Shown here in pieces: positions 18,296-28,003 of a stretch of 42,185 nucleotides of DNA. Source of the stretch: an uncultured Actinomycetes bacterium (GTDB lineage Bacteria; Actinomycetota; Actinomycetes; Nanopelagicales; Nanopelagicaceae); assembly GCA_903825015.1 (NCBI GenBank), contig CAIJYZ010000033.1, positions 1 through 42,185 of the forward strand, read 5' to 3'. Each line of letters starts with the position of its first letter. Position 1 is the stretch's first letter. The notes below the pieces were generated by a model. That model saw nothing but the letters and a program-made list of their open reading frames with translations, was not told where the DNA came from and searched no databases. The position numbers and the translations under genes are program-made.

Positions 18296-19189
18296 ATGAG
18301 CATGATTCAAAACTACTTAAAAACTGCCACTAATTCTTGGCGCACTCAAGCACCTGGCTTACGTGTGATGCGTTTTTGGCTAGGAATCACATGGATCTAT
18401 GCCGGTTGGAACAAAGCCACTGATTCAGGATTTTTAACCGCTGGTTCCTCTTCCTATATCGGAACTCAATTATCTGGATATTCAACACAATCGCCTGTCG
18501 GTTTTGCATTTAATAAAATGATTGAACATGCCGTTCTTGTCGGCGGATTTGTCATGGTCTCTGAGTTTGCAATTGGCTTAGCAACTCTTTTATGGGTCGC
18601 GCCCCGCCTTTCTGCATTTGCTGGTTTCTCAATGTCTGTAGGTTTGTGGTTAGCAAGTAGTTTTCATGCCAACCCATATTTCTTAGCAAGCGATAGTGCT
18701 TATGCAGTCTTGTGGTTGTCCTATTTATTACTCTTGGTTGGAAAACGAAAGGGATTTGAAATGTCGCTGGAACGTCGCGGAGCGTTACGAGTTGGATTAA
18801 CTGGAGTTCTTGCAGTTGGTTTGGCAGGATTTGGAAAAGTATTTGCAAAGGCGGCACCTTCAACAAGTAATTCAGCCGCTTCTGCAAAAGGAACAAAGAT
18901 TATTAAACTTGCCTCACTCAAGGTTGGCGCTACCCATAATTTTGCAACTAAGAATGGCGCCCCAGCAGTTTTATTTAGAACTAAGGCTGGTGTCTTTGCT
19001 TACTCTGCAATCTGTACTCATCAGGGCTGCACAGTTGCATATTCAGGTGCTAGTAAGACTTTGAAATGCCCTTGCCACGGAGCGGAGTTTGACCCATATA
19101 AATCGGCAAAAGTTATTAATGGACCTGCACAATCTCCACTTGCTAAGGTCAAAGTTTCAATTAGTGGTGCTTGGGTAATCGAAGCGTAA
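18296..19189 (+). CDS. DoxX-like membrane protein fused to a Rieske [2Fe-2S] domain
   Basis: Two domains share one 297-aa chain. Residues about 20-150 hold four hydrophobic segments with a DoxX/TQO-type start (RFWLGITWIYAGWNKATD). Residues about 158-185 form a twin-Arg, alanine-rich hydrophobic stretch (ERRGALRVGLTGVLAVGLAG) resembling the Tat anchor of actinobacterial Rieske proteins. Residues about 200-297 are a small Rieske domain with cluster ligands C240, H242, C258 and H261 (CTHQGC, CPCHGAEFDP) and the disulfide pair C245/C260. The natural reading is a membrane protein with an externally facing high-potential iron-sulfur centre that passes electrons to or from quinones or a periplasmic partner. 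The fusion suggests that DoxX and Rieske work together; the substrate is unknown. Confidence 0.85.
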   Translation: MSMIQNYLKTATNSWRTQAPGLRVMRFWLGITWIYAGWNKATDSGFLTAGSSSYIGTQLSGYSTQSPVGFAFNKMIEHAVLVGGFVMVSEFAIGLATLLWVAPRLSAFAGFSMSVGLWLASSFHANPYFLASDSAYAVLWLSYLLLLVGKRKGFEMSLERRGALRVGLTGVLAVGLAGFGKVFAKAAPSTSNSAASAKGTKIIKLASLKVGATHNFATKNGAPAVLFRTKAGVFAYSAICTHQGCTVAYSGASKTLKCPCHGAEFDPYKSAKVINGPAQSPLAKVKVSISGAWVIEA

Positions 19190-19211
19190 CTTCGGCGAAA
19201 CATACTCGGGG

Positions 19212-19217
19212 TATTAT
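19212..19217 (+). promoter_or_regulatory. -10 box of the ACT-domain gene
   Basis: TATTAT, near-consensus, stands 6 nt before ATG 19224 with no ribosome site. Confidence 0.6.
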
Positions 19218-19223
19218 TTAGCC

Positions 19224-19463
19224 ATGGCCCAATTCAGATTGCAGATATCACTTCCAGATCGTCCTGGTTCTCTTGGCTTGCTAGCTTCAGCTATCGGTGT
19301 TGCTGGCGGGGATATTCGAGGTTTAATAGTTCTTAAATCAGAAGATGGTCGCGGTTACGATGATATTACTGTCGCTGTTCCTGGTAATGATCCAACTGAT
19401 CTGCTCAATGTATTGGGAGCAATTGGTGGGGTAGAAGTAGTTTCAATTACCCCCGTTGAATAA
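19224..19463 (+). CDS. Stand-alone ACT-domain protein
   Basis: The 79-aa protein is little more than one ACT domain: FRLQISLPDRPGSLGLLASAIG is the strand-loop-helix that binds amino acids, with the usual DRPG turn, followed by DITVAVPG and a C-terminal strand GVEVVSITPV. ACT domains bind amino acids or nucleotides and regulate metabolic enzymes. As a single-domain protein it would work as an oligomer or by binding a partner enzyme. Its 3' end overlaps convergent galK by 17 nt. Ligand unknown. Confidence 0.82.
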   Translation: MAQFRLQISLPDRPGSLGLLASAIGVAGGDIRGLIVLKSEDGRGYDDITVAVPGNDPTDLLNVLGAIGGVEVVSITPVE

Positions 19464-20583
19464 CCTGCGCACCCTGGCTTGGAAGTGAAGTAAAAAAGCG
19501 CGGAGACTTAAATTTTTTATCAGCGAATGCTTTTTCAACAGCTGCAATAGTGGCTTGAGTGTGTGCAGCATGAATCAAGGCAATCGCACTACCTCCAAAG
19601 CCACCTCCAACCATTCGTGCGCCTAACGCCCCAGCGGTAATTGATGCTTCAACTGCAGTATTGAGTTCAGGGCAAGAGACTGTGTAATCATCACGAAGAG
19701 ATGTGTGGGATTGATTGAGTAATTGGCCAAGAGCTACAAAATCTTTTGCCTCCAGAACTTTCACCGCATCCATAACACGTTGCATTTCAGTCACGGCATG
19801 GCGTGCACGAATGAATTCAGATTCGCTGAGCAAGGTGCGAGAAGTTTCTAGTTGTTCAAGGGATAGTTCACGCAGAGATTTGATTTTGAGTTTTGTAACA
19901 ACTGATTCACATGAAGCACGACGCTCGGCGTACCCACCATCAGTCAAAGAATGATGTGCTTGCGTATCAATAATTAAGAGTTCAAGCCCACTGGAAGCAA
20001 CATCAAATGCGATGTTTCTTGTTGATAAATCTCGGCAATCTAATAGAAGCGCAGAACCAGAATGAGCCATTAGAGAAACTGATTGATCCATGATTCCGCA
20101 AGGAACTCCAACGTAATCATTTTCAGCTTTTTGAGTCAGACGTGCTAACTCTTCCAAAGAGTATCCAAATGAGAATAAATGGTTAAGGGCTGTAGCAACC
20201 GAGCATTCCAATGCAGCTGATGAAGATAATCCTGCACCCAGTGGAACATGTCCATCGATCATGATGTCGATACCTGAAGTCAGGCCCATGGCCCAAATAA
20301 CTCCAAGCGGGTAGCGCTCCCATTCGCCCTTTAAGCCCGGCTTTATTGCATCAAGGTTATGTTCGACAACTTTGTTGCGTCGTTGCATAGAGGCAATTCG
20401 TACTTTGCGGTCATCACGAATGCGAACCGCCGCATATGTTCGATCATTTATTGCAAAGGGCAGAACAAACCCATCGCTGTAATCAATATGTTCACCAATT
20501 AAATTAACTCGTCCGGGAGCAGCGGCGACAATATCGGGGGATGCACCAAAGGTTTCGGCAAACTTTGTGTCGATAGATGACAT
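19447..20583 (-). CDS. galK: Galactokinase
   Basis: GalK phosphorylates alpha-D-galactose with ATP to galactose-1-phosphate. This GHMP kinase shows the galactokinase signature GRVNLIGEHIDYSDGFVLPFAI, the ATP-binding GAGLSSSAALE, the catalytic Asp in CGIMDQ, and GARMVGGGFGGSAIAL near the C-terminus. Length (378 aa) is normal. It is the last gene of galT-galE-galK, 7 nt after galE. With GalT and GalE it makes the Leloir pathway complete except for the mutarotase. Confidence 0.95.
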   Translation of the reverse strand: MSSIDTKFAETFGASPDIVAAAPGRVNLIGEHIDYSDGFVLPFAINDRTYAAVRIRDDRKVRIASMQRRNKVVEHNLDAIKPGLKGEWERYPLGVIWAMGLTSGIDIMIDGHVPLGAGLSSSAALECSVATALNHLFSFGYSLEELARLTQKAENDYVGVPCGIMDQSVSLMAHSGSALLLDCRDLSTRNIAFDVASSGLELLIIDTQAHHSLTDGGYAERRASCESVVTKLKIKSLRELSLEQLETSRTLLSESEFIRARHAVTEMQRVMDAVKVLEAKDFVALGQLLNQSHTSLRDDYTVSCPELNTAVEASITAGALGARMVGGGFGGSAIALIHAAHTQATIAAVEKAFADKKFKSPRFFTSLPSQGAQVIQRG

Positions 20584-20590
20584 CTATTGC

Positions 20591-21544
20591 CTAACTAAAA
20601 GAGGCCAAAGTATCGGCAACCATTGCCTCGATTCCTCGAGTTGGAACCCAGCCTAATTTTGTTTTCGCTTTATTAATATCGGCGATTAATACTGCAGGAT
20701 CCCCAGCACGACGCGGTGAATCTACTGTCGGTATGTCATAACCAGCCGCCTTTGATGCTGCAGCAACAACTTCACGCACCGAGTATCCGTCACCGCTACC
20801 TAGGTTAAAGATCTCGTGAGTTCCGGGTTGTAAGAATTCGAGAGCCTTGATGTGTGCGTCAATGAGATCAACGACATGAACATAATCGCGAATACATGTT
20901 CCATCTGCAGTTGGCCAATCGCTTCCAAAAATTTTAACTGGATTAGCGGCAGTACTGCGCAAAACATTTGGAATCAAATGCGTTTCTGGGTTGTGGCGCT
21001 CGGCAAGCCAACCGCGGGTTGATTTAAGTGAACCGGCAACATTGAAATAACGAAGCGAAGCGGCAGCGATTCCACGAGACGCAGATTCGGCAGTGATCAT
21101 CTGATCAATAGCAAGTTTTGTCGCACCATAAGGATTTGTCGGATTAGTTGCAGCAGTTTCAAGGATTGGGACAACTTCAGGTTCACCATAAGTTGCTGCA
21201 GATGAAGAGAAGACCAGCTTTTTTACTCCACTCTTGTGCATTTCATCAAGCAAATTGCGAGATCCATCGACATTGACTTGGTGATAAAGGTCAGGTTTTT
21301 CAACTGACTCGCCAACAAGTGATTTGCCGGCAAAGTGCATCACGGCATCGACTCCAACTAGAGCTTGAGCTAAATCACCTGCGATTAGTAGTGATCCCTG
21401 AATAAAACTAACTCCAGCCGGCGCGGCATCGGCATGGCCAGTACTGCAATCATCAAGAATTGAAATCTCATAACCCTGCGATAACAAGATATCAACGGCA
21501 GTCGAACCGATATACCCGGTACCGCCAGTTACTAATACGCGCAT
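20591..21544 (-). CDS. galE: UDP-glucose 4-epimerase
   Basis: GalE interconverts UDP-galactose and UDP-glucose with bound NAD+. The extended-SDR marks are VTGGTGYIGS (NAD+ loop), SSSAATYG (active Ser region), YGATK (Tyr-x3-Lys), and IRDYVHVVDLIDAH. At 317 aa it is slightly short but complete. Its ATG overlaps the galT stop by one base (TAATG), so translation is coupled. Confidence 0.93.
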   Translation of the reverse strand: MRVLVTGGTGYIGSTAVDILLSQGYEISILDDCSTGHADAAPAGVSFIQGSLLIAGDLAQALVGVDAVMHFAGKSLVGESVEKPDLYHQVNVDGSRNLLDEMHKSGVKKLVFSSSAATYGEPEVVPILETAATNPTNPYGATKLAIDQMITAESASRGIAAASLRYFNVAGSLKSTRGWLAERHNPETHLIPNVLRSTAANPVKIFGSDWPTADGTCIRDYVHVVDLIDAHIKALEFLQPGTHEIFNLGSGDGYSVREVVAAASKAAGYDIPTVDSPRRAGDPAVLIADINKAKTKLGWVPTRGIEAMVADTLASFS

Positions 21545-22656
21545 TACAACACCACTTCCCGGAGTTGAGCCGCTGATTGCTCGGGGCGCATGTCCATAAT
21601 AAATGCGCCCATCGCAGATTCAGATCCAGCTAAATATTTCAATTTTCCTGGTGCGCGGCGAACACTTGTTATTTGCCAGTGAAGACGCAATACATCACGA
21701 CCTACGCGAACAGGGGCTTGATGCCATGCAGCGATATAAGCCATATCAATTCCAAAGACGCCATCAAGACGCTTCATTACTTCTAGCGCAATTGGTGCAA
21801 ATGCTTCTCGATCTTCATCATTAAGTCCAGTCAGATCTGCAACTGGGTTAAGTGGGGCAACATGAATTTCGAATGGATAACGGGCAGCGTATGGGACGAA
21901 GGCTATCCAGCGATCATTGCGCGCGATGATTCGTTCTTCGTCACGGATTTCACGTGCAACTACTTCATCAAATAAAACTTTACCCGTTGCTTCTTTGTAT
22001 TTAATTGCAGCAGCTAACATTTTTTCAACACGTGGAGGAATGAATGAATATGAATAAATCTGTCCGTGCGGATGAGTCAGCGTCACGCCGATTTCTTCAC
22101 CGCGGTTTTCAAATGGAGCAATATGTTCGATGAAGATTTCTGTTGAAAGCTCAGAAGTACGGTCAATCCACGCCTCAAGTAATATGCGAACGCGTTGAGG
22201 CGTTAAGTCTTTAAAAGCGTTTCCATGTTCGGCGGTAAAACAAATGACTTCACATTTTCCGGCAGCAGTTCCTAAATCGGTATCTGGTCCAACTTGATCA
22301 GGTAGCGCCCAATCACCAACGGGAGGACGCAATGAAGGGGAGCGGTTATCAAAAACAACGACTTCAAAATCAGCTTCTGGAATCTCGGTTAAAAGTTCGC
22401 CAGTTGTTGGACACAGTGGGCAGAGCTCTTTTGGCGGTAAAAAGATTCGCCCTTGTCGGTGAGATGCCATGGCAATCCACTCATTGACTAGAGGATCAAG
22501 GCGAAGTTCTCCGATTGACGGTTGCTCTTCAACGGGACGCAAATCTTTGGCGTCGCGGTTTTGGCCAGCAGAGTCGTAATAGCGAATTGTTCGGCCATCG
22601 GCCATTAAGCGATCATTGCGAAGGATCCCAGCGCTTAGTTTTTTACTCTGCTCCAT
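21544..22656 (-). CDS. galT: Galactose-1-phosphate uridylyltransferase
   Basis: GalT swaps galactose-1-phosphate and UDP-glucose to give UDP-galactose and glucose-1-phosphate through a uridylyl-histidine intermediate. Visible are the zinc pair CPLC near residue 80, the active-site motif HPHGQIYSY, and WHQAPV near the C-terminus. Length (370 aa) is normal. It leads the minus-strand galTEK operon and is divergent from the GH36 gene with only 20 bases between the starts. TAGAGT lies 9 nt before the ATG. Confidence 0.95.
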   Translation of the reverse strand: MEQSKKLSAGILRNDRLMADGRTIRYYDSAGQNRDAKDLRPVEEQPSIGELRLDPLVNEWIAMASHRQGRIFLPPKELCPLCPTTGELLTEIPEADFEVVVFDNRSPSLRPPVGDWALPDQVGPDTDLGTAAGKCEVICFTAEHGNAFKDLTPQRVRILLEAWIDRTSELSTEIFIEHIAPFENRGEEIGVTLTHPHGQIYSYSFIPPRVEKMLAAAIKYKEATGKVLFDEVVAREIRDEERIIARNDRWIAFVPYAARYPFEIHVAPLNPVADLTGLNDEDREAFAPIALEVMKRLDGVFGIDMAYIAAWHQAPVRVGRDVLRLHWQITSVRRAPGKLKYLAGSESAMGAFIMDMRPEQSAAQLREVVL

Positions 22657-22664
22657 AGTGTCGT

Positions 22665-22671
22665 TACTCTA
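22665..22671. promoter_or_regulatory. Bidirectional -10 shared by galT and the GH36 gene
   Basis: The bases TACTCTA read TACTCT on the plus strand, 6 nt before the GH36 GTG, and TAGAGT on the minus strand, 9 nt before the galT ATG. One symmetric box can thus serve as the -10 of both divergent genes, both nearly leaderless. Symmetric -10 boxes are an established cause of divergent transcription in bacteria. The same TTACTCTACC decamer occurs between glpK and glpD. Confidence 0.55.
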
Positions 22672-22676
22672 CCTTT

Positions 22677-24779
22677 GTGACCAAGCAATCTGCACTTTTG
22701 ACCGCCGCAACTTCATCTTTGCTCATTGAAGTTGTAAATGGAGCCCTGGTGATTCGCCATTGGGGCGCCCCAATCCAAGGTGAGCTTTCCGACATTGCAA
22801 CGGCTAGCAAACCCTCTATTGCAAATAGTTCTTGGGACGAACCACAGTTTCCAGGAATCATGCGCGAAAGTGCACGGGGTTTTCTGGGACGTCCGGCATT
22901 ATCTGGACACCGAAATGGAAAAGCTTGGTCAACTAAGTTTGAGGTCACAGATTTTCACCATCAAGGTAATCACTGCGCTGTGACATTGCGAGATTTCCAC
23001 GCCGAACTTGAAGTTGCAGTGTCATTTGATCTTGATTTATTTGGAGTTTTGATTCAAAAAGCAGTTGTGAAAAATATCGGTGACTCAGATTACGTGCTCA
23101 ATGAATTTATACAGTGGTTGCCTTTGCCACGCGAAGCAACACAAACGCTAGATTTTGCAGGTCGCTGGTCTAATGAGCGCCAACCTCAACGCCGTGATAT
23201 TCAAACAGGCACATGGGTGCGCGAATCACGTGAAGGTCGAAGCGGACATAATTTTTCAATTGCAGATATCGCATTAACTGCCCAAACATCTTTTCAATCT
23301 GGATCAGCATGGGCAACGAGTATTGCTTGGAGCGGAAATTCACATTATCTAGTCGAACGTGGATTTGATGGCCAACAGGCTATTGGTGCAGGAGAACTTT
23401 TGCTGCCTGGTGAAATAGTTTTAAAAGCTAATGAAAACTATGAAGCGCCACTGCTCTTTGCCGTGTATTCCAATAAAGGTCTAGATGGAATAAGCGAAGC
23501 GTTCCATTCGCATCTACGCGCACGCGCTGTGCACCCTAAACGTCCGCGTCCACTAACTTTAAATATGTGGGAAGCCCTCTATTTCGACCATGATGAAACA
23601 AAGATCAAGGAGTTAGTAGATATCGCCTGCGAAATCGGCATCGAACGTGTTGTTTTAGATGACGGATGGTTTCATTCAAGACGCAATGACCGTTCAGGCT
23701 TAGGTGATTGGGTTATTGATCCAGATGTCTGGCCAAATGGTTTAAACCCGGTTATTGAGTACATCAATAGCAAGGGAATTGAATTTGGCCTGTGGTTTGA
23801 AGGCGAGATGGTTAACCCTGATTCTGATCTATACCGGGCCCACCCAGAATGGATTTTGCATGAGGGGGATCGAGTACCACCGCTTTGGCGCCATCAGTTG
23901 GTTTTGGATTTAGGCCATGAAGGCGCTTATAACCACGTGCTCGAACAAACTTCGGCCGTGTTAGCTGCACATAACATTGTCTATATTAAATGGGATCACA
24001 ATCGCGTCCTTGTTGATGCAGGCCATTTGGGTCATGCTGGTGTGCGTAAACAAACTCAGGCTATTTACCGTTTATTTGCTGAGCTGAAGAAGCGTCATCC
24101 AGGGTTAGAGATTGAATCATGCGCATCAGGTGGAGCGCGAATCGACTTGGGTGTAATTGATTTAGTAGATCGTTTTTGGACAAGTGATAACAACGATGCA
24201 CTAGAACGCCAAACAATTCAGCGTTGGACTTCACAAGTTATTCCACCAGAATTATTAGGAACCCACATTGGACCGACACATGGCCATCAAACTGGACGCA
24301 CACTTGAACTTTCAATGCGAGCAGTAACAGCCCTTTTTGGTCACGCTGGAATCGAATGGAATATAACTGAAGCAACAGTTGATGAAAGAAAACATCTTGC
24401 TACATGGGCCTCTTACTACAAAGAAAATCGCGGACTTTTACATAGTGGAAAATCTATTCGCGTTGATTATCCAGATGAGCATGGCTATTTATATGGCGTC
24501 AGTGCTGTTGATACAAAGAAATCAATCTTTGCTTACGTGCAATTGACACCGACTGTCGCGATACACCCAGCAGCGATTAAATTTCCAGGCTTAGATTCTG
24601 CTTCAACGTATTCTGTGAAAGCGGTTTATCCCGCAGGTAAACCAAGATTTATGTTGATTACTCCACCGACATGGATGGATGGAATCAAACTCTCAGGCTC
24701 TGCGTTGGCCACAATTGGAGTAACTGCGCCAATTCTTGCACCAGCTAACGCGGTGTTAATCGAGATTACGAAGCTTTAA
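22677..24779 (+). CDS. Alpha-galactosidase, glycoside hydrolase family 36
   Basis: It releases terminal alpha-linked galactose from oligosaccharides such as melibiose or raffinose. The 700-aa chain has an N-terminal beta-sandwich to about residue 290, then a TIM barrel with [26 protein letters not shown], the nucleophile motif [21 protein letters not shown], and the acid/base region [13 protein letters not shown], and then a C-terminal beta domain. No signal peptide is seen, so it acts in the cytosol on imported sugars. The start is GTG at 22677 with a -10 box 6 nt upstream. Its placement opposite galTEK suggests the galactose it frees enters the Leloir pathway. No sugar transporter lies in the window. 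Confidence 0.93.
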   Translation: MTKQSALLTAATSSLLIEVVNGALVIRHWGAPIQGELSDIATASKPSIANSSWDEPQFPGIMRESARGFLGRPALSGHRNGKAWSTKFEVTDFHHQGNHCAVTLRDFHAELEVAVSFDLDLFGVLIQKAVVKNIGDSDYVLNEFIQWLPLPREATQTLDFAGRWSNERQPQRRDIQTGTWVRESREGRSGHNFSIADIALTAQTSFQSGSAWATSIAWSGNSHYLVERGFDGQQAIGAGELLLPGEIVLKANENYEAPLLFAVYSNKGLDGISEAFHSHLRARAVHPKRPRPLTLNMWEALYFDHDETKIKELVDIACEIGIERVVLDDGWFHSRRNDRSGLGDWVIDPDVWPNGLNPVIEYINSKGIEFGLWFEGEMVNPDSDLYRAHPEWILHEGDRVPPLWRHQLVLDLGHEGAYNHVLEQTSAVLAAHNIVYIKWDHNRVLVDAGHLGHAGVRKQTQAIYRLFAELKKRHPGLEIESCASGGARIDLGVIDLVDRFWTSDNNDALERQTIQRWTSQVIPPELLGTHIGPTHGHQTGRTLELSMRAVTALFGHAGIEWNITEATVDERKHLATWASYYKENRGLLHSGKSIRVDYPDEHGYLYGVSAVDTKKSIFAYVQLTPTVAIHPAAIKFPGLDSASTYSVKAVYPAGKPRFMLITPPTWMDGIKLSGSALATIGVTAPILAPANAVLIEITKL

Positions 24780-26281
24780 TCAACCCAATTTAAAGTTCGT
24801 TCAACAGCTTTCTTCCATTGGGCATAACCATCTTCACGCACCTGCTGAGTAGAAGTTGAAGACCATCGTCGTGATTGTTTCCACTGCTTCTTAACTTCGT
24901 CCTGTGAGCTCCAGAAACCAACGGCAATGCCTGCGGCATATGCAGCTCCCAGTGCTGTTGTTTCACCAATTAATGGTCGGGTGATATCAATGCCCATAAT
25001 GTCGGCCTGCATCTGCATACATAAAGAGTTAGCAGTTATTCCTCCATCAACGCGCATTTCTGACATTGGTACGCCACTGTCAGCGACCATTGCATCCATA
25101 ACATCGCGAGTCTGATAACAGATTGCTTCAAGGGCCGCGCGGGCCAAATGTGCTTTTGTGGCCGCCCGAGTTAGTCCAACTATTGCGCCACGTGCATCAC
25201 TTCGCCAATAGGGCGCAAATAAACCAGAAAATGCTGGAACAAAATAAACACCAGCGGTATCTGTAACTGAAGATGCTAAATTCTCAGTTTCTGCGGCGTT
25301 AGAGATTATTCCAAGTTGATCGCGTAACCATTGGATAGCCGATCCCGTTACTGCAACCGATCCTTCAAGTGCATAGCGTGCTGGTTGATCTCCAAATTTA
25401 AAGCAGACCGTAGTTAACAAACCATTTTTAGATCTGACAATCTCTGTTCCAGTATTAAGTAATGCAAAGTTTCCTGTTCCATAAGTTGTCTTTGATTCAC
25501 CACGTTCGAAACAAACTTGTCCCACCATTGCTGCTTGCTGATCGCCCAATATTCCGGCGATAGGAATTGCAGTGCCGAATGGACCATGAGGATCGGTTAG
25601 GGCATAGGTTTCTGATGAAGAGCGAATTTCTGGGAGCGCACTACGAGGAACCCCAAAAATCTCTAAAAGTTCATCATCCCAATCCAATGTTTCCAGATTC
25701 ATCAATAACGTTCGACTTGCATTCGTTACATCTGTTAGATGCACGCCACCTTGGACGCCACCGGATAAATTCCACAGTAGCCAAGAGTCGATAGTTCCCA
25801 TGCGAGCATTTGTGCCATGAGCTGCTGAAACATTGTTTAAGAACCAGTTCATTTTGCTACCGGCAAAGTAAGGGGCGATTGTTAAACCAGTTTTAAATCT
25901 AATCGCCTCTTTTTGAGAATCACTCAGGCGGGCAAGAAAATCAGTAGTACGAGTGTCCTGCCACACAATGGCATTGGCTAATGGTTGACCAGTAGTTACA
26001 TCCCAGATGACCGTAGTCTCTCGTTGATTTGTAATTCCTATCGCATCTAAATCAGAGCCCAAGATGTCGGCCTGCTTAAGTGCGCCAGCTATGACCTCCT
26101 GAACTCGTTCCCAAATTTCATTGGCATCATGTTCTACCCAGCCAGCATGCGGCAGAATTTGGCGATGTTCGAGTTGATGTTGACCTACAACTTTTCCGGC
26201 ATGATCAAAGATCATAAATCGAGTGCTAGAAGTTCCCTGATCCAAACTGCCGATATATGCCACGTCGTGAAAACCTTTCAC
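24776..26281 (-). CDS. glpK: Glycerol kinase
   Basis: GlpK phosphorylates glycerol to glycerol-3-phosphate using ATP. This FGGY kinase has the N-terminal phosphate loop [15 protein letters not shown], the glycerol-binding [10 protein letters not shown] and [17 protein letters not shown] and, near the C-terminus, [15 protein letters not shown]. Length (501 aa) is normal. The start at GTG 26281 is tentative. A GTG five codons further in (before AYIGSLDQG) is also possible. It is convergent with the GH36 gene (4-bp overlap) and divergent from glpD. Confidence 0.95.
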   Translation of the reverse strand: MKGFHDVAYIGSLDQGTSSTRFMIFDHAGKVVGQHQLEHRQILPHAGWVEHDANEIWERVQEVIAGALKQADILGSDLDAIGITNQRETTVIWDVTTGQPLANAIVWQDTRTTDFLARLSDSQKEAIRFKTGLTIAPYFAGSKMNWFLNNVSAAHGTNARMGTIDSWLLWNLSGGVQGGVHLTDVTNASRTLLMNLETLDWDDELLEIFGVPRSALPEIRSSSETYALTDPHGPFGTAIPIAGILGDQQAAMVGQVCFERGESKTTYGTGNFALLNTGTEIVRSKNGLLTTVCFKFGDQPARYALEGSVAVTGSAIQWLRDQLGIISNAAETENLASSVTDTAGVYFVPAFSGLFAPYWRSDARGAIVGLTRAATKAHLARAALEAICYQTRDVMDAMVADSGVPMSEMRVDGGITANSLCMQMQADIMGIDITRPLIGETTALGAAYAAGIAVGFWSSQDEVKKQWKQSRRWSSTSTQQVREDGYAQWKKAVERTLNWVD

Positions 26282-26294
26282 AATTAAGTTAGGC

Positions 26295-26304
26295 TTACTC
26301 TACC
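26295..26304. promoter_or_regulatory. Divergent glpK/glpD promoter element
   Basis: TTACTCTACC holds TACTCT for glpD on the plus strand and TAGAGT for glpK on the minus strand in the same bases. It is identical to the decamer between galT and the GH36 gene. From it the glpD transcript would start about 20 nt before the glpD ATG and include GGAG; glpK has a further TAACTT box closer to its GTG. Confidence 0.5.
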
Positions 26305-26329
26305 CAGATGCAATGGAGATGTAACGCTT

Positions 26330-28003
26330 ATGTTCTCATCACAGTTAAGCCCGGACCAGCGTGAACGCGCTATCTCACAATTGACTGGCGAAAAATTTGA
26401 TGTATTGGTAATTGGTGGGGGAGTCACAGGCGTCGGAGCTGCTCTAGATGCAGCATCTCGCGGTTTAACAGTGGCCCTTATCGAATCTCAAGATATAGCA
26501 TCAGGAACATCTAGTCGTTCAAGCAAGTTAATTCATGGCGGCCTTCGCTATCTAGAACAATATGACTTCAAGTTAGTTCGTGAAGCGCTACACGAACGCG
26601 AACTCATGGTCTCTTCACTCTCTCCACATTTAGTAAAACCTGTGGGTTTCTTATTCCCGTTAACTGAAAAATTTAAAGAGCGCACTTATGTCGGCGCAGG
26701 CCTTGCTCTCTACGATGCTTTGCGTGGATTTCAGCGCGCCCTTCCTTGGCACAAGCACATCGGTCAGAAACAGATTAATGAGATTGCTCCATCGCTTCGC
26801 CCTGATTTAATTATGGGTGCGATTAAATATTTTGATGCTCAAGTTGACGATGCACGTCACACAATGAGTATCGCTCGAACTGCCGCGCGTCATGGCGCAG
26901 TTATCGCTACACGGGTAAGCGCAGAATCTTTATTACGCGAAGGCAAGCGAGTCGTTGGCGTTAAGGCTAAAGATCTAGTCACCGGTAAGACAATTAATAT
27001 CTCTGCAACTGCCACAGTTATGTGTGCCGGCATTTGGAGCGATGAACTTCATGCAAAGTTCGATTTGGTGCCGGGATATGGCGTCACTATGAGTAAAGGC
27101 GTGCATATTGTTTTGCCAGGATCAGCGATTAAATCAAATGCCGGAATTATATTAAAGACTCCAGTCTCTGTTCTGTTTCTAATTCCTTGGGCAGACAAAT
27201 GGATTGTGGGAACAACAGACACTCCATATACAGGAGATCGTGCCGAGCCTTTCGCTAGCCGCGAAGATGTTCAATACATCTTGGATCAGGCTAACCGTGT
27301 GTTGACTCCCAAGCTTGATGCAACAGAGATTATTGGTGTTTATGCAGGATTGCGTCCGCTTGTTGCAAATAACAAAAACTCCGCAACAACTAAACTTTCG
27401 CGCGAACATACGGTAGATCGCCCAGCTGCTGGTTTTGTCAGCGTTGCTGGCGGTAAATACACGACTTATCGAATCATGGCTAAAGATGCGATTGACCGTG
27501 CTGTTATTGAGCTTCGGGAATTAACACCGGAGTCTGTTACTGAAAAACTTCCGCTAGTTGGCGCCGATGGCTATTTTGCACTTGTTCAACAAATAGAACG
27601 TTTAAGCCAGGCAAGCGGACTAGACGCACTAACTATTACGCATCTTCTTAATCGCTATGGGTCATTGATTAGCGAAGTACTTGAATTAATAGAAGAAAAC
27701 CCAAAGTTGGCCGCGAAAGTCGATGAGGATTTACTTTATATAAAGGCTGAAATCCATTACGCCGCAAGCCATGAAGGTGCCCGCACAGTCGATGATGTTA
27801 TTTCAAGGCGAACCCGAATCGCTTTTGAAGCCCGAGATCACGGTGTTCACTTAGCTGATGAAATTGCTGCAATTATCGCGCCTGTACTTAGTTGGAGCGT
27901 TAAGGAGCGTAAGGCATCAGTTCAAGCCTATGAAGATTTAGTTGATCGCGAACTAGAAGCATTAGATCAACTTCTCGAATCTAACGAATCGGTTAATTCT
28001 TAA
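26330..28003 (+). CDS. glpD: Aerobic glycerol-3-phosphate dehydrogenase
   Basis: This FAD enzyme oxidises glycerol-3-phosphate to dihydroxyacetone phosphate at the membrane and passes electrons to quinone. The N-terminal FAD loop VLVIGGGVTGVGAALDAASRG, the family motif SSRSSKLIHGGLRYLEQ, and the substrate region PWADKWIVGTTDTPY are present. The C-terminal helical cap of GlpD is complete (557 aa). GGAG lies about 11 nt before ATG 26330. With GlpK it forms a complete glycerol utilisation route; no glycerol facilitator is in the window. Its 3' end overlaps the convergent GH25 gene by 11 nt. Confidence 0.95.
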   Translation: MFSSQLSPDQRERAISQLTGEKFDVLVIGGGVTGVGAALDAASRGLTVALIESQDIASGTSSRSSKLIHGGLRYLEQYDFKLVREALHERELMVSSLSPHLVKPVGFLFPLTEKFKERTYVGAGLALYDALRGFQRALPWHKHIGQKQINEIAPSLRPDLIMGAIKYFDAQVDDARHTMSIARTAARHGAVIATRVSAESLLREGKRVVGVKAKDLVTGKTINISATATVMCAGIWSDELHAKFDLVPGYGVTMSKGVHIVLPGSAIKSNAGIILKTPVSVLFLIPWADKWIVGTTDTPYTGDRAEPFASREDVQYILDQANRVLTPKLDATEIIGVYAGLRPLVANNKNSATTKLSREHTVDRPAAGFVSVAGGKYTTYRIMAKDAIDRAVIELRELTPESVTEKLPLVGADGYFALVQQIERLSQASGLDALTITHLLNRYGSLISEVLELIEENPKLAAKVDEDLLYIKAEIHYAASHEGARTVDDVISRRTRIAFEARDHGVHLADEIAAIIAPVLSWSVKERKASVQAYEDLVDRELEALDQLLESNESVNS

